Part shown: piece by piece, positions 8,483 to 15,932 of the stretch
How positions within the stretch are numbered: the first letter of the stretch is position 1
How the letters are laid out: each line of letters starts with the position of its first letter
Source of the DNA: an uncultured Eubacteriales bacterium
GTDB taxonomy: Bacteria; Bacillota; Clostridia; Oscillospirales; QAKW01
Reading direction: 5' to 3'
Length of the DNA stretch: 31,198 nt
Assembly: GCA_902492505.1 (NCBI GenBank)
Contig: CABULU010000021.1
Span: forward strand, 1 to 31,198
Program-made: the position numbers and the translations under genes
The notes under the pieces: generated by a model
Told to the model about the DNA's origin: nothing
What the model saw: only the letters and a program-made list of their open reading frames with translations
Database searches by the model: none

Positions 8483-9412
8483 TTACCTCTCCTTCAAATC
8501 CATAAACTTCAGAGAAGTTTTACTTCTCCAGTCAGATATCCTGCACGGTACCGCTTCCGTCTCGGCCGGGTCCTCCATACCAATCATCTCAAAGAGCGTC
8601 ATCTGCTTAAACTCTTCGTACGGTTTCCCCAACGGAACAGTTCCTTTCAGCCCGTCCATCTGCCAGATGTTCCAGGCAATCTTGTTTGCCATCTGTTGCA
8701 GCAGCTTGCTATCCGGCTTTCGCTCCCAGCGCTCTTCATAATAATCTGTAAAGGTCAGCAGCAGGTTGATTCGTGCAATCAGCACATTGTCGCCCTGATA
8801 CTCGTATCCGTAGGACGCCTCAAACGCCCGGATCGTCCACTTGAGCCACTCTTCATAGGTGTCGGTATTTTCGTTGACAACCCGGAGCTTTCTATCCAGT
8901 ATCCCGATGCGCCGAATCGGCGGAACAATCAATTCTCCTGTAGATACATCATAGCGGGAGACCAGATACGGTGCTTCACCGCAGGTGATTTCAAGCCGCC
9001 GGGAGTCCACATAGTGCTGCCACTTTTTATTTTTGGGAAATTCAATCTTCCCATCAGACACGGTCCAGGTGTGATCGCCATTCTCTGTGTTGAATACGCC
9101 GCTGCGCCCAAACCAGTCGTCATCGCAGTAGTTGTTCATCTGATTGCAAAGCCAAGCAGGCGTGAACACCTCGGCCTTTTTTCGGGTTCGCTGTGCCTGC
9201 GCTTCCTGCGATTTTTGGATGCGGGGACGGATAAGGTCGGGGCGTTGCAACAGTGCGTCGGCATTTATCTGTACTTTATCGGTAAAGCCTTCACCCAGTT
9301 CCTCGTAGGTATCCGTTGCCCAGATGATGTTCTTTTTTGTTGATTTATCTTGAAGCAGCAAATCCAGCACATTTACGACCGGGTAACTGCTGATATCGAT
9401 CAGTTTTTCCAA
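8483..9412 (-). CDS. Restriction-modification methylase subunit, N-terminal half
   Basis: A 309-residue protein with AEVFTPAWLCNQM (FTP at residues 83-85), the entry motif of type I/Eco57I-like methylases, and RRLEITCGEAPYL (144-150), a candidate SAM-binding segment. It has no NPPY; the next gene starts with that motif three bases after this stop. The two read like one Eco57I-type methylase divided at the junction between SAM-binding and catalytic halves. The start is a TTG preceded by AAAGGAGG at a slightly long spacing. Products of this type are usually annotated as restriction endonuclease subunit M and travel with the NPPY protein and the helicase. Methylation specificity cannot be read from the sequence. 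Confidence 0.72.
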   Translation of the reverse strand: MEKLIDISSYPVVNVLDLLLQDKSTKKNIIWATDTYEELGEGFTDKVQINADALLQRPDLIRPRIQKSQEAQAQRTRKKAEVFTPAWLCNQMNNYCDDDWFGRSGVFNTENGDHTWTVSDGKIEFPKNKKWQHYVDSRRLEITCGEAPYLVSRYDVSTGELIVPPIRRIGILDRKLRVVNENTDTYEEWLKWTIRAFEASYGYEYQGDNVLIARINLLLTFTDYYEERWERKPDSKLLQQMANKIAWNIWQMDGLKGTVPLGKPYEEFKQMTLFEMIGMEDPAETEAVPCRISDWRSKTSLKFMDLKER

Positions 9413-9441
9413 AAGAGGGAGTTCCTCCTTTCCGATATGTT

Positions 9442-9651
9442 CTATTTCTCATTTTCAAAAAGCCCATACGTCCGATAATAGGAAAGCATCGCCTGAAGTT
9501 GCAGCTTGTTGGCGAAAAGCTGGCGGTAGGTGACGGTTTTCTCCTTGCCCTCGGCTTTGAGCTTCGCCATCTTTTCCGTCGTATCATCGTACTGCTTCAA
9601 GATAGCGGCGAGCATATCCTCAAAGGCTTTCAATCTCTGTTCGTCCATCAT
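9442..9651 (-). CDS. Small helical protein of the restriction-modification operon
   Basis: About 69 residues from the ATGATG at 9651/9648, which follows ACGGAG and lies 8 bases after the stop of the helix-turn-helix gene. The frame is open further upstream, but that extension overlaps the helix-turn-helix gene and has no ribosome site. The protein is rich in Lys, Glu, Gln and Leu (DMLAAILKQYDDTTEKM, then YRQLFANKLQLQAML) and should form one or two amphipathic helices, with a YYRTYGLFE tail. I do not recognise a named family. Its fixed place between the DNA-binding protein and the methylase half suggests a regulatory or assembly role. Confidence 0.65.
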   Translation of the reverse strand: MMDEQRLKAFEDMLAAILKQYDDTTEKMAKLKAEGKEKTVTYRQLFANKLQLQAMLSYYRTYGLFENEK

Positions 9652-9659
9652 GTGCTCCG

Positions 9660-9848
9660 TTATTTCTCCGCCGCAACGCCGGATTTCATCCAAGCGTCCA
9701 CTTCGCTGATTTTGAATTTCCACAGCCTGCCGATTTTCGTGGCGGGCATTTCTCTTTTGTCTATCCAAGCGAGCACGGTATCACGGCTGACGCCTAAATA
9801 TTCCATTATTTCTTTCATCGAATACCAGCGTTCAAGGTTGTTATCCAT
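9660..9848 (-). CDS. Helix-turn-helix (excisionase/MerR-like) DNA-binding protein
   Basis: A 62-residue protein, MDNNLERWYSMKEIMEYLGV..., with a winged-helix/HTH_17 pattern (SMKEIMEYLGVSRDTVLAWI, then KIGRLWKFKISEVDAWM), as in excisionases and controller proteins. ATG 9848 has GGAGG eight bases upstream; the frame extends to 9869 but without support, and that extension overlaps the end of the methyltransferase fusion gene. It stands directly before the restriction-modification genes and probably controls them, as C proteins do. A truncated copy of its first 14 or so codons occurs at 12114-12176, on the other side of the fusion gene. Confidence 0.82.
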   Translation of the reverse strand: MDNNLERWYSMKEIMEYLGVSRDTVLAWIDKREMPATKIGRLWKFKISEVDAWMKSGVAAEK

Positions 9849-9862
9849 AATGAAATCCTCCG

Positions 9863-12103
9863 TTAGCAAACTTTATTTTTTATAACAAGCACATTAGCTA
9901 ATTCTGATTCAAAGATGTTTTCAACAATTAGTCCAATCGCTTCTGCATACATTTGAATGTTCTCTGGCGTATCTGGGTATACTGTAATTGTTCGTGTGCC
10001 ATAATCAATGGCCTCATTTTGATTTTTATCTATTGATAGAACGAATACACCATCGGTCTTTAAATGTTTTGACGCCTTTTTTATTGCAGACAGTTTATCG
10101 CTTATATGCATAAATGTCAAAGAAGAATAAATAACATCGAACTGTTTATCTTCAAAATCAACCTTGAGAAAATCGTCACATAAGATAGTGACATTTTGAA
10201 ATTGCGAAAGGTTGGATTTTGCCTTGTTTGCAGTTTTGGGAGAAATATCTATACCGGTAAAATGAGAGCAAAAAGGTACAACTTGTATTGCTAACCTTCC
10301 TGTGCCTACACCTATTTCAAGAACATCTTTATCGTAAGATAGCCCCATTGCATCAATAAATCGCTGACCATCCCATTTATCCATATACGTTTTCAATTCT
10401 TCTGAAGCATAAACAGGATCGTTGCCCTCGTCTATTAATAAGTCATAATGATCAATAACTTCTTGTGTGTTTTTGCAATTTTTTAGGAACTCCGGATTCC
10501 AATCATATTGGTTTATTTTTTCCACCAACTCTTTCATGTTTCTAATCTGAGAAGAAGCTTTTAATCCTTCTTGATAATTGATTTTTCCACTAAGAATTAG
10601 CCCAACCATGTTTTTATCCAAAGTATCAGCTAACATTGATAATGAAGTCACCGAAGCATTAAGTATATTAACTGTAGTTGCTATTCCGGAGGGGACAGCG
10701 TTTGAAAGCAATTCATCTCCCGCAATTTTGCCTGCTCTATTAAGAGATCTTTTCACAAAATATGCATTGCTCAACATGTCCAATATTTCTTCTAAAGACG
10801 AAAAGAACGCACTAGTATCAAAACCCTCTTTTTGTATAGAATCAGTAACCAATGACATATGGATATTCATGCTTTCGGATGTTTTAATAATTTGTTGACT
10901 CAAAAGTTGAATATAAGCAGCTTCTTCATCTATATCGTCGATTAACGCTTCTAGATCTATTAGTTTTCGCTCTAAATCATAGTTTTCTGCATTTATGACC
11001 AACTCATAACAGTCAATGCCTTTCTCCGCACATACCTCTGTTATAAGTTTTTTGCACAACTTATCCATATTCAACCCCAAGGTTATGGATTTTACGCAAG
11101 GCAAGTTGATAAATATCGGGGTGTTTTCTTCCCCAATATTAATAATTCTCCATTCTTTTTCATAATCCCAGCATGTGTTTTTACACAGCATGTAAGAGAT
11201 AATGTTCATAATATCAACATCACAGTTTATTATTTTACCACCTTCTTCAAGAGAAAAGCCACCAAGGCCTGCATCTTTGATTGAAATGGTTGGGCGGTCT
11301 TTTGTATAATTAACAGGATATATAAATCCAACAAAATCCTTAAGTTTTGAAAAATCATATTCAACACAAAATCCCGCATAAGAATTGGCATAATGTGACC
11401 ACATCAATTGATTGTTCCAGCCGCTTACACTGAAACAAGAAACTGTTATTTTTGAAAGGAATTTTCGTATTTCGGGAATATATTTAGAATCACGCATTTC
11501 AATGGCTGCGTTGTGGAGTTTATCCAACATCTCATCCATTTTTAATATTTCTAAGATGTTTTCTTCTGATATTTCAATGTCACCAAGATTAGCTACCAGT
11601 AACATAAATGCATAAAGTGATTGACCCAAAACCGATTTTTTCAAATGATTTGGTGCTTTAGAACTCAATACTTTTGCATTTGATTTTATAAAATTAGACA
11701 ATGAGATATTTCTTTGATGCATGATCGTTTGTCTTTGCTGCAAATACTGCTTTAGTTCTTTAATAGCAAGAATCATTTCTGCCATCTTACCAAAAGCTCT
11801 TTGCTGAAGCAATGTAGATACCAAAGCCTTCGTTATTTCATCCGTACTTATTGCATCGACCAACATAGAAATACATTCAGAATATACATTTTCGGATGAA
11901 AATCCAATCATTGAATCAAACGGGTCATTCATATTCAATGGTGTTTGAGCATAAACAACCCCATGGCGAATATTTTCTATATCATAAATTGTTTCAGCAT
12001 TCCTTCTGCAAGGTCTATACTGATAGAATAATCCACCAGCTTTCTTTATGTTTTCCTGCATGCTTTTTGCTTCTTTTTCAGATGACATATTTTGATTAGA
12101 CAT
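9863..12103 (-). CDS. DUF2971 - coiled region - SAM methyltransferase fusion
   Basis: A 746-residue protein of three parts. The N-terminal 370 residues match DUF2971: LFYQYRP (about 25), LNMNDPFDS (about 57), SVSGWNNQLMWSHYANSYAG (about 225-244) and WDYEKEWRII (about 310). Residues about 370-560 are helical and carry no motif I recognise. The last 170 residues are a class I methyltransferase: VLEIGVGTGRLA (motif I, about 592), FTGIDISPKTANKA, then FDVIYSSLTFMHISD (post-motif) and LKTDGVFVLSID. It starts at ATG 12103 after AAAGGAGA. It is placed between a truncated and an intact copy of the helix-turn-helix gene start, at the head of the restriction-modification operon. DUF2971 proteins often occur in defence regions but lack a settled activity. 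The methyltransferase resembles small-molecule or protein enzymes, not DNA methylases (no NPPY). The function is unknown; an added defence module is my inference. Confidence 0.75.
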   Translation of the reverse strand: MSNQNMSSEKEAKSMQENIKKAGGLFYQYRPCRRNAETIYDIENIRHGVVYAQTPLNMNDPFDSMIGFSSENVYSECISMLVDAISTDEITKALVSTLLQQRAFGKMAEMILAIKELKQYLQQRQTIMHQRNISLSNFIKSNAKVLSSKAPNHLKKSVLGQSLYAFMLLVANLGDIEISEENILEILKMDEMLDKLHNAAIEMRDSKYIPEIRKFLSKITVSCFSVSGWNNQLMWSHYANSYAGFCVEYDFSKLKDFVGFIYPVNYTKDRPTISIKDAGLGGFSLEEGGKIINCDVDIMNIISYMLCKNTCWDYEKEWRIINIGEENTPIFINLPCVKSITLGLNMDKLCKKLITEVCAEKGIDCYELVINAENYDLERKLIDLEALIDDIDEEAAYIQLLSQQIIKTSESMNIHMSLVTDSIQKEGFDTSAFFSSLEEILDMLSNAYFVKRSLNRAGKIAGDELLSNAVPSGIATTVNILNASVTSLSMLADTLDKNMVGLILSGKINYQEGLKASSQIRNMKELVEKINQYDWNPEFLKNCKNTQEVIDHYDLLIDEGNDPVYASEELKTYMDKWDGQRFIDAMGLSYDKDVLEIGVGTGRLAIQVVPFCSHFTGIDISPKTANKAKSNLSQFQNVTILCDDFLKVDFEDKQFDVIYSSLTFMHISDKLSAIKKASKHLKTDGVFVLSIDKNQNEAIDYGTRTITVYPDTPENIQMYAEAIGLIVENIFESELANVLVIKNKVC

Positions 12104-12113
12104 TGCATCTCCT

Positions 12114-12176
12114 TTACTGTTTTACAGACTGTACGATTTCTTTCATGGAGTACCAGCATTCGATGTTAGAGTCCAT
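12114..12176 (-). pseudogene. 20-codon remnant of the helix-turn-helix gene, possible leader peptide
   Basis: An ATG-to-TAA frame encoding MDSNIECWYSMKEIVQSVKQ. Its first 14 residues align with the start of the intact gene at 9848 (MDNNLERWYSMKEIM), and the DNA matches at most positions. The copy stops where the helix-turn-helix proper would begin. Its TAA overlaps the AAAGGAG ribosome site of the fusion gene at 12103, so translating the remnant would bring ribosomes onto the next gene. It is the first frame behind the promoter at 12218-12246. It may be both a scar of an insertion and a functional upstream frame. Confidence 0.7.
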
Positions 12177-12217
12177 TTTTAGTCCTCACTTTCAGATAGA
12201 TACAATAATGCAAAATA

Positions 12218-12246
12218 ATTATACAGCGAAGCAGAAAGAAAATCAA
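12218..12246 (-). promoter_or_regulatory. Sigma-A promoter of the minus-strand defence operon
   Basis: Read on the minus strand: TTGATT (12246-12241), exactly 17 bases, then TATAAT (12223-12218). It lies about 42 bases before the 20-codon remnant and is positioned to transcribe the whole run of genes down to 4068, where spacing between genes is short or overlapping. The rest of 12250-12349 holds only a weak inverted repeat (CTATGGT/ACCATAG, 12291-12331). Confidence 0.75.
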
Positions 12247-12349
12247 TGATTTTTGTAGTTCTATAAGGATTTTAGCGGTTTTCATCTGCGCTATGGTTAT
12301 CTTGTGTATCAGAGATCAGATATTACCATAGTGATATTGGTTCAATGCA

Positions 12350-13708
12350 TTACCTTTTGTTCACAAACGAGGGTACGAATCTCGGATGTGCTACTCTATT
12401 GTACTCTTTCTTATAAGTGGCAAAGAGCATTTTCCGAGAGACGATATGTACATTATCATAGGCTTTGCTAACCTTCCAAAAGCTGTCCGGCACGCGATTT
12501 GCGGTGCAGATATAATATTCGTTTTTATAAAACGGGGATATTTTAGAGGTAACGGCGTCAATCTTTTGCCAAAGATTTATATTTAAGCCTTTACCGGGCA
12601 CTGTATCAAAATACGCATATACGTTTCTGTCTTTTTGGTACGCAAAATCAAAGGCTACGCCGCCTATTTCAACATTTTGATATACGGGATTCTTTGCATC
12701 AATATAGGTAGCGCTGTTATGGTTGTTGATATGTTCCTCCAACCAGTAGCGGCACATATTTTGATAGAATTCCGCCATCAGCTCGCCGTTGAAAAACTGC
12801 ATAAACCGATTGAAAGCATCCTCGCCGAAGTTTCCGTCGGAGGTGGGTACTGCAGTCAGAAGGCACTTATACCACAGTGTCAAATAAGTGTTTGCGGGAC
12901 GATATTTTGTGTGTCCGTTTTCGCCGGGCGCTTTTATAGCGAATCCACGTTCTATCAGCGCTTTTATGTATTTGTCGCATTTGTTTTTCGGAAAGCCTGA
13001 GAATTTTGCGATCTCGCCGATGCGGTTATAATCGTTCGCCATTGCGTAAAGCAGGGTGTTATAGCTTTCGGGCGTGCGAAAGCTTTCATTCATCCATCTT
13101 TCCGCCAAACGATAAAAGATAGAATCGGTGCAAAGAAAAGCTCGTACATTACCTTCAAAGGACTGTTCATTATTGTATAAAGAAAGCAATGCCGGAATTG
13201 CACCGGTTAAGCAGTAGAGCTTTGCCGCCGTTTCATCTGCCAATGAGCAGACATCAGCAAGCTGCGGCATGGAAAAGAAGTTGATTTCCACTACCCGACA
13301 AGGGATAGGCGGCGTTTCCCACGGTCTGCCGAGCAATATAACCGTTGTTTTGCTGTCCGATTCCAAAAAATCATTCAGAGCCGCATAAAAATCATCTTTA
13401 TCATTCCGTTCACCTGCATTGTCAAAAAAGACAGGCGGGTGTTTTTTATTGCCGTAATGCATTAAGCAACTGAAAAAGTCGTTCCAGCTTTTACAGCCGC
13501 CGAATATATCGGTACGGGAATTACAGAACACCCGAAGTGCAAAGGCAGCATCAAGATTTTTGAAAGAAAAGTACAGAACTTCCTTATGCTCGGCGCAAAA
13601 TTGAAGCGCTCCAAAGGTCTTGCCCGAGCCGGGATGCCCTGATACAAATACCGCCTTTTCGTCCGCAGAAATATTTTGTAAAGTATGCGCCAAATCGGAA
13701 AAATACAT
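12350..13708 (-). CDS. DUF234-type P-loop ATPase with degraded nuclease motif
   Basis: A 452-residue protein from ATG 13708, which follows AGGTGA; an ATG at 13723 is also possible but has no ribosome site. Seen: Walker A SGHPGSGKTFGA (about residues 24-31), a Walker B-like PPVFFDNAGE near residue 95, a winged-helix region (RIGEIAKFSGFPKNKCDKYI) and a C-terminal DUF234-like domain starting near TYLTLWYKCLL. In the nuclease core of the relative at 2-586 there is ID...ECKW; here the equivalent is GVAFDFAYQ...VYAYFDTVPG, so the ExK residues are gone. It has its own promoter (13747-13775). Such ATPases are frequent in mobile DNA; a role as a sensor or STAND-like defence protein is possible but unproven. 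Confidence 0.75.
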   Translation of the reverse strand: MYFSDLAHTLQNISADEKAVFVSGHPGSGKTFGALQFCAEHKEVLYFSFKNLDAAFALRVFCNSRTDIFGGCKSWNDFFSCLMHYGNKKHPPVFFDNAGERNDKDDFYAALNDFLESDSKTTVILLGRPWETPPIPCRVVEINFFSMPQLADVCSLADETAAKLYCLTGAIPALLSLYNNEQSFEGNVRAFLCTDSIFYRLAERWMNESFRTPESYNTLLYAMANDYNRIGEIAKFSGFPKNKCDKYIKALIERGFAIKAPGENGHTKYRPANTYLTLWYKCLLTAVPTSDGNFGEDAFNRFMQFFNGELMAEFYQNMCRYWLEEHINNHNSATYIDAKNPVYQNVEIGGVAFDFAYQKDRNVYAYFDTVPGKGLNINLWQKIDAVTSKISPFYKNEYYICTANRVPDSFWKVSKAYDNVHIVSRKMLFATYKKEYNRVAHPRFVPSFVNKR

Positions 13709-13746
13709 TTCATCACCTATCATATCGTAAGTTGACCTTTTCTGTA

Positions 13747-13775
13747 ATTATAACCGATTTTCTACTTTTTCGCAA
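13747..13775 (-). promoter_or_regulatory. Sigma-A promoter of the DUF234-type ATPase gene
   Basis: Read on the minus strand: TTGCGA (13775-13770), 17 bases, TATAAT (13752-13747). It is about 40 bases upstream of the ATG at 13708. Confidence 0.7.
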
Positions 13776-13806
13776 TCAAAGAAGAAAAATTTCAAAAAAA
13801 TTTTAA

Positions 13807-13850
13807 CCGCTGAAAACGACCGATTTATCAGGCTTTTCAGCGGCTTTTGC
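13807..13850 (+). terminator. Hairpin CCGCTGAAAA/TTTTCAGCGG followed by T-rich tail
   Basis: A perfect 10-bp stem (13807-13816 with 13834-13843), followed by CTTTTGCATTTT. It separates the minus-strand ATPase gene from the plus-strand mobility module and would insulate the latter from outside transcription. No plus-strand gene ends immediately before it, so what it terminates is unclear. Confidence 0.55.
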
Positions 13851-13859
13851 ATTTTAGAG

Positions 13860-14190
13860 AAAAAATTTTTTGAAAAATAGGGTGGTCAAAACCACGACCT
13901 CTTTCGGAACAAGTGAAGGGGTTTGAAAGGAAGCATTTCGAGCTTTCCGTCTAAAGCAAGAAAAAACACTCCTCGATGTACCCTGAAAATTGAATGACCG
14001 TCCGAAGGATACAAACCGCCATGACTTTGCCGAAAGGTAAACGAGCGCCTGAGCTGAAAAAACGACAGCTTGGGACTGCACAGCGCCCGCCGACAAGCGG
14101 GAGTGCCTGTAGGAATCTTAGGGTGCAACGGCGGCGGATACCGGCAGCGCAGGATTCCTCAACCGGTATCCGATTTTACATAGCTGTAAA
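13860..14190 (+). promoter_or_regulatory. Structured untranslated leader of the mobility module
   Basis: A stretch of over 300 bases without a convincing gene. It contains a run of inverted repeats: GTGGTC-AAAA-CCAC near 13883; AGCTG/CAGCT near 14053-14070; CCCGC/GCGGG (14086-14090 with 14097-14101); AGGAATC/GATTCCT (14111-14117 with 14153-14159); and GGATACCGG/CCGGTATCC (14136-14144 with 14163-14171), then GATTTTACAT. The last two pairs interlock, so they form either a pseudoknot or mutually exclusive hairpins. The leader ends at the ribosome site of the excisionase-like gene. An attenuator, a small RNA or a replication or transfer origin are all possible. Confidence 0.5.
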
Positions 14191-14205
14191 GGAGGAATGG
14201 AAGCT

Positions 14206-14439
14206 ATGAAAAAATCAGAGCTCAAAGAGCTTTATCAGATGATGTTTCCGGAATATCCGGACATCGTGACCGTCCGGCAGCTTCGGGAAATGCTGGGCAT
14301 CAGCCGTCAGCTTGCCTATGACCTCATCAACGATGGCGAATTGCAGGCAATTAAAATCGGCAACAGTTTCAAAATCCCGAAAGTCAGCGTGATTAACTTC
14401 GTGACTGAAGAGAAAAAGGAGGTGAAAACCAGTGCCTGA
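14206..14439 (+). CDS. Excisionase-like helix-turn-helix protein
   Basis: A 77-residue protein from ATG 14206, ten bases after AAAGGAGG; the ATG at 14197 is too close to that site. IVTVRQLREMLGISRQLAYD followed by LINDGELQAIKIGNSFKIPK is a standard HTH_17 excisionase pattern (helix-turn-helix and wing). It is first in the mobility module, and its stop overlaps the GTG of the next gene by 8 bases. Expected roles are bending DNA for excision with the integrase at 17766-18977 and regulating the module. Confidence 0.82.
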   Translation: MKKSELKELYQMMFPEYPDIVTVRQLREMLGISRQLAYDLINDGELQAIKIGNSFKIPKVSVINFVTEEKKEVKTSA

Positions 14440-14788
14440 ACGAATAGAACTCACGCCATCCCAGCGCAGGCGATGCAACCGGCTGATTAAAAGACTGTGC
14501 GCCAATTACGACGACGGCAACTGCCTGTTGCTGGACGACGGCGAGCCCTGTGTTTGCCCGCAGACCATCTCCTATTCGCTGCTGTGTCGATACTTCCGCA
14601 ATGCGGTTTTACCAGCCGAAAAGGAGCTGTATGCAGACATTTTCAAACAGCGTATTTATCACTGCGCCGAATGCGGGACGGCTTTTGTGCCAAACTCCAA
14701 CCGGCAAAAATACTGCCCGTCGTGCAGCAAAAAGGTGCACCGCAGGCAGAAAAATGAAAGCGTCAGAAAGCGCAAAACGGACAATTAG
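14432..14788 (+). CDS. Cysteine-rich VLP-domain protein
   Basis: 118 residues from a GTG start behind AAAGGAGG, overlapping the excisionase-like gene. It matches the Cys_rich_VLP family found in Firmicutes mobile elements: SQRRRCNRLIKRLCANYDDG, NCLLLDDGEPCVCPQ, a VLPAEKELYADIF segment, and a C-terminal zinc knuckle HCAECGTAF...YCPSCSKKV with four cysteines, followed by a very basic tail. It probably binds metal and nucleic acid; no activity is established. It regularly accompanies excisionase, RepA-like ATPase and MobC genes, as it does here. Confidence 0.8.
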   Translation: MPERIELTPSQRRRCNRLIKRLCANYDDGNCLLLDDGEPCVCPQTISYSLLCRYFRNAVLPAEKELYADIFKQRIYHCAECGTAFVPNSNRQKYCPSCSKKVHRRQKNESVRKRKTDN

Positions 14789-14915
14789 GGGCCTGAAAAT
14801 GCCCGGCTTTCAAGGGCTTTTTGACGCCGAACCGGGGTGCAGAAAGGAATCATACCAACTCCCTCGATTTCGGCGTTCTAACTGTCCAAAAAGCAAAAAT
14901 GAAAGGAATGTACTT

Positions 14916-15932
14916 ATGAAAAGAAAATTAGTGACCGTGGACGCAGAAACCCTGCTGTCCACACCGATGAGCAAGACAATGTTCATTGTCGATGGGCTGA
15001 TTCCGCAAGGGGTAAGTGTTCTCAGCGGAGCCGCCAAAATCGGCAAAAGCTGGCTGATGCTGTGGCTCGGCTTGCAGGTATCACAGGGGCTGCCCGTTTG
15101 GGGAATCCCGACTATGCACTGCGATGTGCTGTATCTTTGTTTAGAAGATACGCTCAAACGAATCAAAGACCGACTGTTCGATTTGACGGATGATTCAAAC
15201 CGGAGTTTCCATTTATCCGTGACCTGCGGTTTGATCGGGAACGGACTGGAGGAGGAAATCATCAACTTTTTAGAGGACTTCCCGAAAACAAAGCTGGTGA
15301 TTATCGACACGCTCCAAAAGGTGCGGGATTCCAAGGGAAGTGCCGGGAAAACGGGAATGTACGGCAACGATTACGACGACATTTCCTCCATCAAGCGGAT
15401 CGCCGACGAGCACGATATTTCTATTATCCTCGTCCACCATCTGCGAAAGCTGAAGGACGGGGACGATCCGTTCAATGAGGTTAGCGGCTCCACCGGTATT
15501 ACCGGAGCGGCGGACACCAATTATGTGCTTAAGCGCAAGCGAAGCAGCCGGGACGCCACCCTTCTTGCCTGCGGGCGGGATGTGGAATATCAGGAGCTGA
15601 CCCTGCGGTTTCAAGACCTGAAATGGGAGCTGGTGGAGCGCAAGAACACGGAAGAAATCCGCAGGGCGGAGATTCCGCAATTCCTTTTTCGGGTAGTGGA
15701 ATTTATGAAAACCCGCACGGAATGGGTGGGAACCGCCACTGAATTGATTGCCGATATGGCGGAAAGCGAAACCACGCCCAATGTGGTAACCAAGTACTTA
15801 GGGCAGTTTTACTATGAGGTGCTGGAGCCCGCTGGAATCGAGTACCGTACCAAGCGGACGGGACAAAGCAGGCTGATTAAGTTTATACGGCATGACGGCG
15901 ATGACGCAAATGACGGGAATATCACGGTATAG
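14916..15932 (+). CDS. RepA-like AAA ATPase (AAA_25 family)
   Basis: A 338-residue protein from ATG 14916, eight bases after GAAAGGA; the frame is open back to 14550 but that part overlaps the VLP gene in another frame. Seen: GAAKIGKSWLMLWL (Walker A, about residues 39-47), LVIIDTLQKVRD (Walker B, about 127) and IILVHHLRKLKDG (sensor-like, about 170), as in RepA/DnaB-like hexameric ATPases of plasmids. The C-terminal 90 residues look like a winged helix. It probably supports replication of the excised circle or another DNA-remodelling step. Its last codons (HDGDDANDG) are written by nine-base repeats described separately. There is no visible primase or replication initiator beside it. Confidence 0.78.
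   Translation: MKRKLVTVDAETLLSTPMSKTMFIVDGLIPQGVSVLSGAAKIGKSWLMLWLGLQVSQGLPVWGIPTMHCDVLYLCLEDTLKRIKDRLFDLTDDSNRSFHLSVTCGLIGNGLEEEIINFLEDFPKTKLVIIDTLQKVRDSKGSAGKTGMYGNDYDDISSIKRIADEHDISIILVHHLRKLKDGDDPFNEVSGSTGITGAADTNYVLKRKRSSRDATLLACGRDVEYQELTLRFQDLKWELVERKNTEEIRRAEIPQFLFRVVEFMKTRTEWVGTATELIADMAESETTPNVVTKYLGQFYYEVLEPAGIEYRTKRTGQSRLIKFIRHDGDDANDGNITV

Noticed and set aside
8249..9343. 364-codon plus-strand frame across two methylase genes
   Set aside because: It spans the opposite strand of two recognisable genes and their junction; its composition is that of a mirror frame.
13780..14200. Left attachment site of a small element bounded at about 13.8 kb
   Set aside because: I found no copy of the tRNA-Ser sequence here. 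The left end is probably outside the window, so the element size is unknown.
14550..14915. N-terminal extension of the RepA-like ATPase
   Set aside because: It overlaps the Cys-rich VLP gene in another frame; ATG 14916 has a good ribosome site and begins the conserved protein.
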